The position numbers and the translations under genes were made by a program. Shown piece by piece: positions 1 through 7,127 of a DNA stretch of 38,667 bases (position 1 is the first letter of the stretch; the number at the start of each line of letters is the position of its first letter). Where the stretch lies: positions 1 to 38,667 of the forward strand of contig WHTQ01000039.1 of the NCBI GenBank assembly GCA_009377645.1, given 5' to 3'. This DNA is from Micromonosporaceae bacterium. Its GTDB lineage: Bacteria > Actinomycetota > Actinomycetes > Mycobacteriales > Micromonosporaceae. A model generated the notes under the pieces. The model was given only the letters and a program-made list of their open reading frames with translations. It was not told the DNA's origin and searched no databases.

Positions 1-1
1 A

Positions 2-520
2 CCCGAGTCGTTCGACGTGACGTTTCTCGGTAACTGCCTCTGCTACATCTCCGACGTTGCCGAAGTGCTCGAGAAGCACAAGAAGCTCACTCGTCGCGGC
101 GGGCGTGTGATCTCGAAAGATTTCGATGGTTCCGTCGCGATCTTCCATCCGGTTTCGCCCACGCTGACCCTGAAAGTAGTTACCTCAGCGGCGCGCGCCT
201 TGGAAGAGTCCTCATCATCCGCGGCATGGTTCGACAACTTCGTCGGAAGGAAAACGCATGGATTGTTCCGCGCGCTGGGGTTCACGGATATCTCGACGCG
301 AAGTTATGCCATTCAGAAGGTGCCGCCGCTGACGCCAGCGACAAAGCGATACCTACTCGGGAACGCGACCTGGTACGGCAAGACGGCGGCGTCCTACCTC
401 TCGGATGACGAGCAGCGGGAATGGGCCGAACTGTTCGATCCCGAGTCCAACCGGTATGTCCTGGACCGCGAGGACTTCTACTACTGCATGATCGAGACCA
501 TGACGACCGGAACCGTGTAG
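2..520 (+). CDS. SAM-dependent methyltransferase, 5'-truncated by the window edge
   Basis: The frame is open from base 2, so the real start is upstream of the window. The visible 172 residues begin with a strand reading SFDVTFLGNCLCYISD, followed by RRGGRVISKDFDG. This is typical of the second half of a class I methyltransferase fold: the motif around the post-II acidic residue, then a GG turn and a strand carrying D. The C-terminal half has conserved aromatic residues and ends in a short helix. The glycine-rich SAM loop would be upstream. Substrate is unknown. GC is visibly lower than in the transfer genes, which suggests cargo or a separate acquisition. The next ORF starts about 70 bp downstream. 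Confidence 0.65.
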   Translation, partial: PESFDVTFLGNCLCYISDVAEVLEKHKKLTRRGGRVISKDFDGSVAIFHPVSPTLTLKVVTSAARALEESSSSAAWFDNFVGRKTHGLFRALGFTDISTRSYAIQKVPPLTPATKRYLLGNATWYGKTAASYLSDDEQREWAELFDPESNRYVLDREDFYYCMIETMTTGTV

Positions 521-591
521 GTCCCTGCCTCTGCTCAACCACGCCGTCTGGGACCACGAACAGGCCATGAGCATCGTGCGCGGGTTCGCCG

Positions 592-924
592 TTGAAGGTC
601 CAGCCCGCCACCGTGGCGGCACCGGGGCAGGCGGGTGCCGGACAGCCCCATCATGTGTTCCCGGCCAGGAATGAGCCCTACAAGATCGGTGAGGAAGCCA
701 CCCTGACAGTCGGTCAGCAGCACGTCCTGAACCGGTTGCAGGCGTACTGCTACGAGCAAGGTGCTCCGAAAGGTCGCCGCGACCGGCTGCGCCGGACGCT
801 GTCCGATCTCTACAGCAGATGTTCGGCCGGTACTCACGCCGAGGTCACCGTCCAAGAGGCGAGGTTCCTCTTTCTCCAGACGTACGTCGTGCTCGGGGAG
901 ACTCTGACGCTCGCGGAGGACTAA
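592..924 (+). CDS. Hypothetical protein, possibly 5'-truncated
   Basis: This is a 110-aa ORF with a TTG start at 592, or a GTG at 655 giving 89 aa. Neither has a good ribosome binding site, and a stop lies in frame at 568-570. Residues from about 30 onward (starting EPYKIGEEATLTVGQQ) look like a genuine helical protein, with sensible charged/hydrophobic spacing and a LFLQTYVVLGETLTL helix near the end. The first 25 residues look non-coding. It may be the 3' remnant of a longer gene. I recognise no family. Base composition matches the upstream methyltransferase rather than the transfer operon. Confidence 0.45.
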   Translation: MKVQPATVAAPGQAGAGQPHHVFPARNEPYKIGEEATLTVGQQHVLNRLQAYCYEQGAPKGRRDRLRRTLSDLYSRCSAGTHAEVTVQEARFLFLQTYVVLGETLTLAED

Positions 925-965
925 CTGCGAGCCATGCCACCACCACGCCGAAAATTCTCACCAAA

Positions 966-1012
966 ATGGCGCAAGCGCCAAGTAGTCGTCAAGCTACTTG
1001 AGAAAGCGCCAT
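966..1012. terminator. Two-stage hairpin between convergent genes
   Basis: Outer arms ATGGCGC (966-972) and GCGCCAT (1006-1012) enclose inner arms CAAGTAG (979-985) and CTACTTG (994-1000). Both pairs are perfect. The left arm also holds a competing local palindrome, TGGCGC-AA-GCGCCA. The element lies between the plus-strand ORF ending at 924 and the minus-strand hydrolase ending at 1039, so a bidirectional terminator is the simplest reading. No strong T-tract follows. Confidence 0.5.
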
Positions 1013-1038
1013 CTACGATGAGAACCTACAGCGGCGGT

Positions 1039-2112
1039 TCAGTCCAGGGGTGCGCCTCGATCTGCCATGAACGGGGTCGGGTCGATGGCGTTGCCACCGT
1101 CAGCGTGGTGTCCTAGATGGACTTCGTAGTGGAGGTGTGGCCCGGATGAGTTGCCGGAGCTGCCGACCAGCCCGACCGGCTGCCCGGCGGTGACCTGCTG
1201 CCCGACCGCGACGGCGGGCTGTTGCAGCAGGTGGCAGTAGCGGGTGACGACCTGACCGGCCTGCGGGTCGTCGTGGAGGATCTGAAGGTACCAACCGCAG
1301 CCACCCAGCCCGGGGTACCCATCCCGGTCACACGGGCTCGGCGAGCCGTCGGGTGGGTAGCTGTTCCCGGCGATGTTGCACCGCACGGTGACCACGGTTC
1401 CGGCGGCGGCGGCGTAGATGACGGTGCCGTGCGGGGCGGGGATGTCCACACCGTCATGCGAGGGCCGATCCGCGGTGCGGAACCCGGAGATGACCTCGCC
1501 TGGCACGGGTGGGACCCAGCCGTGGACGCCCACCGGCGGCGGCACGCAGCTGGGCAGGGTGCCGGCCAGGTAGGCGTCAACGATCTGGTTGGCGCGTCGC
1601 TCATGCCGGGCGTACGCGTTCGGGTACGCCGACCGTTGGACCTCCTGCGCGGCGACCGTGAGCCGAAGATGTTCCCAGCCGGGGACCTGCAGCAGCCGTT
1701 CGTAGAACACGGTGGCCGCGTAGGCGGGGTTGAGGATCTGCTCCGGGCTGCCCCAGCCCATGCTGGGACGCTGTTGAAACAGGCCCAGGCTGTCGTGGTC
1801 GTTGTCCTCGCCAAGGTGCCCCAGGTTGACGAGGTTGGACTCCTGCATGGCGGTGGCGATCGCGATCACCCAGCCGCGCTGCGGCACGCCGGTCCGCTGC
1901 CCGACCAAGATGATGATCGTCGCGTTGGCGGCCTGCTCAGGGGTCAACCCGGCCGGGGCCGGATCGGTGCTGTCGAGGATGCCGAGGCAGATCGGCCCGC
2001 CGCCGCCGGCCTGGTCGGCGAACAGGCTGGTCACCGCCCCGGCGGCGGCCATGGCGATCAGCACGATGATGGCGACCAGCCCGGCGGCGGCCCCGCCGAT
2101 CACCCGTCCCAC
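1039..2112 (-). CDS. T4SS-associated cell-wall hydrolase: lytic transglycosylase-like plus M23 peptidase domains
   Basis: The protein is 357 aa. It starts with a short cytoplasmic end and a transmembrane helix (about residues 8-33, AAAGLVAIIVLIAMAAAG). A lysozyme-like segment follows, with IATAMQESNLVNL and SLGLFQQRPS, as in lytic transglycosylase-like domains of conjugation systems. The C-terminal half is an M23 metallopeptidase with HDGVDIPAPHGTVIYAAAAG and the SGPHLHYEVH zinc/catalytic motif. It would open peptidoglycan for the transfer channel from the outer face of the membrane. The GTG start at 2112 has GGAGG about 9 nt upstream and overlaps the 3' end of the preceding gene by 13 bp. 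An in-frame extension upstream to 2712 only shadows that gene. It is the last gene of the transfer operon. Confidence 0.9.
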   Translation of the reverse strand: MGRVIGGAAAGLVAIIVLIAMAAAGAVTSLFADQAGGGGPICLGILDSTDPAPAGLTPEQAANATIIILVGQRTGVPQRGWVIAIATAMQESNLVNLGHLGEDNDHDSLGLFQQRPSMGWGSPEQILNPAYAATVFYERLLQVPGWEHLRLTVAAQEVQRSAYPNAYARHERRANQIVDAYLAGTLPSCVPPPVGVHGWVPPVPGEVISGFRTADRPSHDGVDIPAPHGTVIYAAAAGTVVTVRCNIAGNSYPPDGSPSPCDRDGYPGLGGCGWYLQILHDDPQAGQVVTRYCHLLQQPAVAVGQQVTAGQPVGLVGSSGNSSGPHLHYEVHLGHHADGGNAIDPTPFMADRGAPLD

Positions 2113-2990
2113 GACTGGCCACCTCCACTGGCGGGCAGGTCGGCCAGCTTGCGGCGTGTGGTGCGGCCGACCGGCTGCCACACCGGCCCGGCCGGGCCAC
2201 CGTGGGCCTGCGCGAACTCGGCGCAGGTGGTGGCCACGAGCAGGCCCTGGACGCGGCCCGCCGAAGCGAGGGCGGTGTGCAGGTGGGATTCCCGTGCCGC
2301 CGTCGGGAGCCAGAACAGCAGCGGGAACGCCCACTTGGTGCCGGCCAGGTTGGCGTAGTCGTCGAGCTTGCCGACCAGGCGGCTGCGGACGGGTTCGGTG
2401 CCGCGGTCGTACTCGAGCCAGAACGCCACCTTCCGGTCTCCTACCTGCCAGAGTCCGGCGGCGTCGGGGCGGGCCAGGTCGCCGGTGGCGCGGCGGGCGC
2501 GGGCCTCCGACCACCAGCCGGCCAGCTCGACACCCTGGCGGTGGCGGGCGTGGGCATACAGTGCGGTGAAGAACCCGTTGAGGCCCAGCCGGTGGGCCAG
2601 CTGGGGTGAGGCGGCCAGCCGCATCGTGGCCTCCCGCACGCTGCCCGGCCGGGGTGGCGACTCGTCGCGGCCGGCGGCGAGGATCGCCGCGCCGACCGGG
2701 CCGAGGGTCCACCGCCAGGACTGGGAGCCGGGGCGGACCAGGTGCCTAAACCGGTCCAACACACCCCGCTGGTGCAGGGTGTTGAGCCGGTTCCGGGCCC
2801 GGCCGAGGGCGCCGAAGGCGACCTCGGTGAGCTGTTCGGTGGTGAACACCTTGTGCTCGTCGAGCAGGGCCAGGATCCACTGGTCGCGGTCGGTGAGCCG
2901 GGCCAGCTCGGTGGTGACCGTCGCGGGGGTCAACCGGATCCGCGACGGGTCGTCCCTACCGGCGGCGAAAGGGGCGTGGGGTGTGGTCAT
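2100..2990 (-). CDS. Replication-relaxation family protein (Replic_Relax-like)
   Basis: The protein is 296 aa. The N-terminal third is a winged-helix region (LTDRDQWILALLDEHKVFTTEQLTEVAF, then RARNRLNTLHQRGVLDRF). A C-terminal domain follows, with a conserved FWLEYDRGTEP acidic motif and the KLDDYANL segment typical of replication-relaxation proteins of actinobacterial conjugative elements. The family is thought to act in replication or DNA processing of mobile elements. Its biochemistry is poorly defined, and a relaxase role is inference. The ATG at 2990 overlaps the upstream stop as ATGA, with GGAG 6 nt before it. A GTG at 3002 is possible but less likely. No other relaxase is seen in the window. 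Confidence 0.8.
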   Translation of the reverse strand: MTTPHAPFAAGRDDPSRIRLTPATVTTELARLTDRDQWILALLDEHKVFTTEQLTEVAFGALGRARNRLNTLHQRGVLDRFRHLVRPGSQSWRWTLGPVGAAILAAGRDESPPRPGSVREATMRLAASPQLAHRLGLNGFFTALYAHARHRQGVELAGWWSEARARRATGDLARPDAAGLWQVGDRKVAFWLEYDRGTEPVRSRLVGKLDDYANLAGTKWAFPLLFWLPTAARESHLHTALASAGRVQGLLVATTCAEFAQAHGGPAGPVWQPVGRTTRRKLADLPASGGGQSWDG

Positions 2991-4345
2991 GGGATACTCC
3001 ACAGTGAAGGTTCCGGCCCGTCCTCGAACACAACGTCAGCGTCGGGGACGGGGTGGGTGGGGGGCGGTGGCCTGTGGCCGCCGGTGGCGGGTGCGGCCCA
3101 GGTGTCTCGTCCCGGCCCGCGGCGGCGGGAGGCGGCGGCCGGCAGCCCGTAGGCGGCGGGTTCGGCCGGCAGGCCGGCCAGCGCGGCGGCCTCGACGACA
3201 CTGACGAGGATCATGGCCGCGGGTGTGGTCCGCCGCTGGTTGAGCACCGCGCACGGGCGGTACAGCCGGCGGCGGGTCAGGTGCGCGGAGATCAGCCCGT
3301 AGCCGGAGCTGATGTCCTCGGCGGCGGCGCGGGCGGCGGCCTTGGTGGGGCCGACCCCGGCCGCGTAGACGGCGGCGAGCAGGTGCGGCGGCTGGCCGTA
3401 CTTGGCGCGGGCTTGCTGAGCCTGCTGGGCCGCGTACGGGTCGACCCGCCGGCTGTTCGCGTGCTGCGTCGACGATTTGCCGGGGGTGAGCAGGTCCAGC
3501 AGGCCGCGCACCACCGCGGTCACAGCGGCCAGCACCAGCCCAGCCGCCTGGCCCCGGCCGGTACGTCGGGCACGGGTCGGGTCCACGGTGGCGCGGCGCA
3601 ACGCGGCGACGCGCCCGCGGGGGGCACGGAGCAGGTGGACCTGCAGCAGCCCGCCTCCGGTGCGGCCGGCCGCGGCCAGCCCGTCGTAGACCGCTCGTAG
3701 CCGGTCCTCCTCCGTGGCGGTGTCACGGCGGCCGGTGGTGACCGGTGGGGGGTCGTCGATCAGCGGCAGCCACTCCGGGGCCGCCGCTCGCAGCTGGTGG
3801 GCGGCCACCGGCCGATCCGGCGGAAGCTCCGGCGGCGGGGCGTGTTCGGCGTGGGCGCCGGGCCAGGCCCGCTGCAGCACCCGGATGACCGCGGTGGCCG
3901 AGACGCCGGGTGGTACCCACAGCCCGCAGCGCAACTGGTCGCCGGTGGCGGCGACCTCCCACACCAGCCGCGCCGTAGGGTGCTTGCGCCACCAGCGGGC
4001 GGCGGGCAGCAGGGTGGCCAGCAGCCGCCACAGCGCCACCGTGGTCGCCGGGCTTGCGGTCACCGGTGGGGTGATCTCCAGCCAGCGTGCCTGCGCCGCC
4101 TGGCGGGACCAGCGGCGGCGCCGCAGCACCGTTACCGCCAGCCGTGCGGCGACCGCCGCGAGCACGACGGCCAGCAGCAGCGGCCACCGCCCGGCGAGCG
4201 TGTGCCCCCAGGCGCTCAGCGGGTAGTCGCCACACAGGATTCGCCCGAGCAGCCGGCCTGGCATACCCTCGGCGCCGGGTGTGCAGCCCGCCTTGACGGT
4301 GGTGGGCAGGCTGCTGATGTGCGGTGACCATAGTGGTGCACTCAT
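2987..4345 (-). CDS. Conjugation membrane protein resembling the N-terminal half of a T4SS coupling protein
   Basis: The protein is 452 aa, with ATG at 4345 and AGGAGG 5-6 nt upstream. One clear membrane helix lies at about residues 52-75 (WPLLLAVVLAAVAARLAVTVL), and a second hydrophobic stretch near 270 (AAGLVLAAVTAVVRGLLDLL). The region ending in VSVVEAAALAGLPAEPAAYGLP resembles the part that precedes the ATPase in proteins annotated as type VI secretion or TraG/VirD4-like in actinobacterial ICEs. There is no Walker A motif and no TraM-recognition ATPase domain, and the protein ends in a short Pro-rich tail. It would sit in the membrane next to the VirB4-like ATPase. The family call rests on memory of similar proteins, not a search. 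Confidence 0.6.
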   Translation of the reverse strand: MSAPLWSPHISSLPTTVKAGCTPGAEGMPGRLLGRILCGDYPLSAWGHTLAGRWPLLLAVVLAAVAARLAVTVLRRRRWSRQAAQARWLEITPPVTASPATTVALWRLLATLLPAARWWRKHPTARLVWEVAATGDQLRCGLWVPPGVSATAVIRVLQRAWPGAHAEHAPPPELPPDRPVAAHQLRAAAPEWLPLIDDPPPVTTGRRDTATEEDRLRAVYDGLAAAGRTGGGLLQVHLLRAPRGRVAALRRATVDPTRARRTGRGQAAGLVLAAVTAVVRGLLDLLTPGKSSTQHANSRRVDPYAAQQAQQARAKYGQPPHLLAAVYAAGVGPTKAAARAAAEDISSGYGLISAHLTRRRLYRPCAVLNQRRTTPAAMILVSVVEAAALAGLPAEPAAYGLPAAASRRRGPGRDTWAAPATGGHRPPPPTHPVPDADVVFEDGPEPSLWSIP

Positions 4346-4387
4346 CGTTACCTCCTGTAGTTGCCACCGGGTGGGGGCGGGTGGGGG

Positions 4388-4409
4388 CCCCCCGCCGTAC
4401 GGCGGAGGG
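4388..4409. other. GC-rich hairpin directly after the VirB4-like stop codon
   Basis: CCCCCCGCCG, then TA, then CGGCGGAGGG pairs with one C/A mismatch. It lies immediately 3' of the stop at 4411-4413 on the minus strand, in the only gap (65 bp) inside the transfer operon. No U-tract follows. It could attenuate transcription or protect the upstream mRNA end, lowering expression of the three downstream genes relative to the channel genes. Confidence 0.45.
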
Positions 4410-4410
4410 G

Positions 4411-6216
4411 TCAGGTGGGGGTCGGTCCGGTGGTGTGGAACCGTGGCGAGTTGACGACCAGTTCGTGCTCTACATCGGAGGCGATGCTGCGGAACGCGAC
4501 CCTGGCCGTGCCGGCCGAGAGCAGCACGTCACCGAGCCCGGCCTCCAGCAGCCAGGCGCGTTCCCCTTCGGTGAGCCCGAACGCCTGCGCAACGTCGTTG
4601 ATGGCTTGCGGCGCCTGGCGCATCAGCAGCTGGGTGGCCGCGTTGGAGACGACCGCCCGGCCCACCTCCGTAGCCAGCACGTCGGCCGCGTCCTGCGTGA
4701 CGACGGCCAGCCCGGCGCCGTACTTGCGGGCGCTCTTGGCCAGGCGGAACAGGAACCGGGCACCCAATCCTCCACGCAGCAGCCGCCACGCCTCATCGAC
4801 GAGCACGATCCGCGGCACCGTCACACCCTCGCCGGTGGTGGTGGCGGTGATGCGTCGCCAGATCGTGTCCAGGATCAGCAGCACCCCGGCCGGTTGCAGC
4901 TCGTCGGCCAGGTCCTTGATGGCGTACACGATCAGGTGCCCGTCGGGGCGGTGGGTGGTCGGCCCGTTGAACAGGCCGCTGAAGCTTCCGGACACGTAGG
5001 GCCGTAGCCGGGCGGCGACGGTTTGCCCGGCCTGCCCGTGCGCCTCCAGCGCGTGGGCGAGATCGGACAGCAGCGGGGCGGGACGCCGCCACGTGCGCGC
5101 ATCGGTGGTGATGCCCTTGTCCCGGTAGGCGGCCAGGACCGCCGAGTCCAACGCGGCCGCCTGCTCGGGCGGCAACGGCGCCGCGTTGCCCGTCTCACCG
5201 GCGGTGAGGACCTGCACAAACGTGTGGACAAACAAGGCGCGGCGCATCAGCGCGTCCGGTTCACCGTCGCCGGCAATGTCCAGCGGGTTGATCCGCACCC
5301 CTGGCGTGCCGGGCCGGATGATGGTGCCACCCACAGCCTGCGCGAGCCGAAGGTACTCATCGTCCGGGTCCACAACAAACGCCTCGACCCCGAGATACAA
5401 GTTCCTCAACAGATCCAACTTGGCCATATAAGACTTTCCTGCACCACTGCGGGCGAGGATCACGCTGTTGAAGTTGTGTTGCGCCCACCGGTCCCACAGC
5501 ACCAGCCCGGCCGAGGACAGGTTCAGCCCATAGAGCACCTCCATACCGGAACTGGTGATGGGCAGGTCCGGTGAGGCGAACGGAAACGCAGCCGACAGCG
5601 CGTCGGTGTCGAAGGCCCGCTTCATACCCACGCTGTCGACAGCCAGCGGCAAGCTGGACACCCAGCCCTGCAACTGCCGCCACGTCACCGGTACGGCGTC
5701 GAGCAGCATGCCGGAGGCGATCGAACGCACATCGGCAACCCGGTCGGCAAGCTCCTGCTCGTCTTCGGCGTGAACCGTCAAATAGAGGCCGCAGCGGAAC
5801 AGCCGCCCCTCGCCGCGGGCAAGCCGACCAGCCAGCTCCGCCGCGTCGGCCGCCGCCGCCTCCAACGAAGGATCGTCCAGCCTGCCCTTCGAGGCATCCG
5901 CGCGTCGCGAGGACTCGAGCCGGCCACGCTGCTTACGCAGCCGCTCAGCCGCCACCGCCGGCGCCAACGGCTCGACATGCAGCGACACATCCACCCTGCC
6001 CGGGTAGGCCAACAACGGCTCCAACCACCCGGCACCCACCTCCGCCGGCCAACCCGATATCGCCAGCGTGCGGCACCAGTCCCCACCCAGCCGCAGCTGA
6101 GCGCCGGCGACCTCCACCGACTCCGGTCCTCCCAGCAACACGCCATCCGCGTCAGGACGGGATGGCTTGCCGCGGTGGCCAGGCCGCCGTCTGAGCTTCG
6201 CCAGCAGCGGGCTCAC
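4411..6216 (-). CDS. VirB4/TraC-like conjugation ATPase
   Basis: The protein is 601 aa. A VirB4-type N-terminal region is followed by Walker A (RSGAGKSYMAK, about residues 256-266) and a downstream DPDDEYLRL motif. Walker B is RIVLVDEAWRLL at about 470-480, with a following VVTQDAADVL sensor-like segment and NAATQLLMRQ. This layout is standard for the VirB4 ATPase that powers T4SS assembly and substrate transfer at the inner face of the membrane. The GTG start at 6216 overlaps the upstream stop as GTGA, indicating translational coupling. Length is typical for actinobacterial ICE homologues. Confidence 0.92.
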   Translation of the reverse strand: MSPLLAKLRRRPGHRGKPSRPDADGVLLGGPESVEVAGAQLRLGGDWCRTLAISGWPAEVGAGWLEPLLAYPGRVDVSLHVEPLAPAVAAERLRKQRGRLESSRRADASKGRLDDPSLEAAAADAAELAGRLARGEGRLFRCGLYLTVHAEDEQELADRVADVRSIASGMLLDAVPVTWRQLQGWVSSLPLAVDSVGMKRAFDTDALSAAFPFASPDLPITSSGMEVLYGLNLSSAGLVLWDRWAQHNFNSVILARSGAGKSYMAKLDLLRNLYLGVEAFVVDPDDEYLRLAQAVGGTIIRPGTPGVRINPLDIAGDGEPDALMRRALFVHTFVQVLTAGETGNAAPLPPEQAAALDSAVLAAYRDKGITTDARTWRRPAPLLSDLAHALEAHGQAGQTVAARLRPYVSGSFSGLFNGPTTHRPDGHLIVYAIKDLADELQPAGVLLILDTIWRRITATTTGEGVTVPRIVLVDEAWRLLRGGLGARFLFRLAKSARKYGAGLAVVTQDAADVLATEVGRAVVSNAATQLLMRQAPQAINDVAQAFGLTEGERAWLLEAGLGDVLLSAGTARVAFRSIASDVEHELVVNSPRFHTTGPTPT

Positions 6217-7127
6217 CGCAGCTCACCCCCGAGGCGGTGAATGCCGGTCGGGTCGAAGCTGGCGCTCAGCCGTGCGGCGGCACCGGCGCCGTCCAGCACC
6301 TGGGCGGTGACCTCACACGCCGACAGCGCCCGGGCCGCCTCCGCGGCCCGGTGGACCGCACGCATCGCGCCGCGGCGGTCCCGCACCGCCACCGTGACCT
6401 GCCGGTGCAACAGCTCACGCTCGGCGGCCAACTCGGTCAGGAACTCGGCGTGCGCGGTCGCGGCGTCTTCCAACGCCGGGTCGGGCAGGCTCGGTGCCCG
6501 GTCGAGAATGCGGGTGGCGTAGCCGGCAAGGTCCACCCGCTGCGCGCGCACCACGATTTGCGCCGGCCCGTCCAGCGAGTTCAGCAGGCGTCCGAACCCG
6601 GCCGCCAACGCGTTCTGCTCGGCCGGGCTGCGCAACGCGAAGTTGACCGTCGTGGCGTCGAGCAGTGCGACGTGCCCGTCGGGTCCCAGATCGATGGTCC
6701 CCTCGCCGGTGATCCCCTTCGCGGGCAGCCGCAGCGGTGCCGGCAGCGGCAGCCGGTGGCCGGGGCCGGTGGTGGTGGCCACCCATGCCGGCGCCGGGGT
6801 GATCTGCTCCGCGGTGGCGGGTACCAGCCGCCGGGGGCTGCGACGATGCCGCACCGCGGCCAGCAGCCACCGGTCGAAGGTGATGCCGTCGCGGCGGCCG
6901 ACCGCGATCGCGAAGGTGGCGGCCACGATCGGGATGGTGACCACCAGCAGGATCAGCGGCTCGACCCACGGCAGCAGCGCCTGCCACAGGCTGTAGAGCA
7001 GCAGCCCCACGATGGCGAAGATGAGCAGCTGCCTGCCGGTCAGACCGAACGCGATCACATCCGCGCGGTCCACATCGGCGGGTATGCGGGCTCGCATCGG
7101 CGGTGGCTGATCATCATGACGGGTCAT
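6213..7127 (-). CDS. PrgI-family (SCO6880-like) T4SS membrane protein
   Basis: The protein is 304 aa. The start MTRHDDQPPPMRARIPADVDRAD is followed by two adjacent membrane helices (about 32-75: LLIFAIVGLLLYSLWQALL, then LILLVVTIPIVAATFAIAV). The RRDGITFDRWLLAAVRHRR block is characteristic of PrgI/SCO6880-type proteins encoded beside virB4 in Gram-positive elements. A long cytoplasmic domain follows, with regular helices and a conserved FALRSPAEQNALAAGF stretch. The ATG at 7127 overlaps the upstream stop as ATGA. The family partners VirB4 in the inner-membrane complex; the exact role is not established. Confidence 0.85.
   Translation of the reverse strand: MTRHDDQPPPMRARIPADVDRADVIAFGLTGRQLLIFAIVGLLLYSLWQALLPWVEPLILLVVTIPIVAATFAIAVGRRDGITFDRWLLAAVRHRRSPRRLVPATAEQITPAPAWVATTTGPGHRLPLPAPLRLPAKGITGEGTIDLGPDGHVALLDATTVNFALRSPAEQNALAAGFGRLLNSLDGPAQIVVRAQRVDLAGYATRILDRAPSLPDPALEDAATAHAEFLTELAAERELLHRQVTVAVRDRRGAMRAVHRAAEAARALSACEVTAQVLDGAGAAARLSASFDPTGIHRLGGELR

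Noticed and set aside
567-674. 35-aa ORF with a Cys-containing C-terminal half, as a possible RiPP precursor next to a methyltransferase
   Set aside because: No ribosome binding site, no recognisable leader or core pattern, and it overlaps the better ORF at 592. The reading frame looks protein-like only for its first dozen residues.
4324-5007. Long plus-strand ORFs opposite the transfer genes, and similar frames elsewhere
   Set aside because: They are antisense shadows of well-supported genes, caused by high GC at third codon positions.
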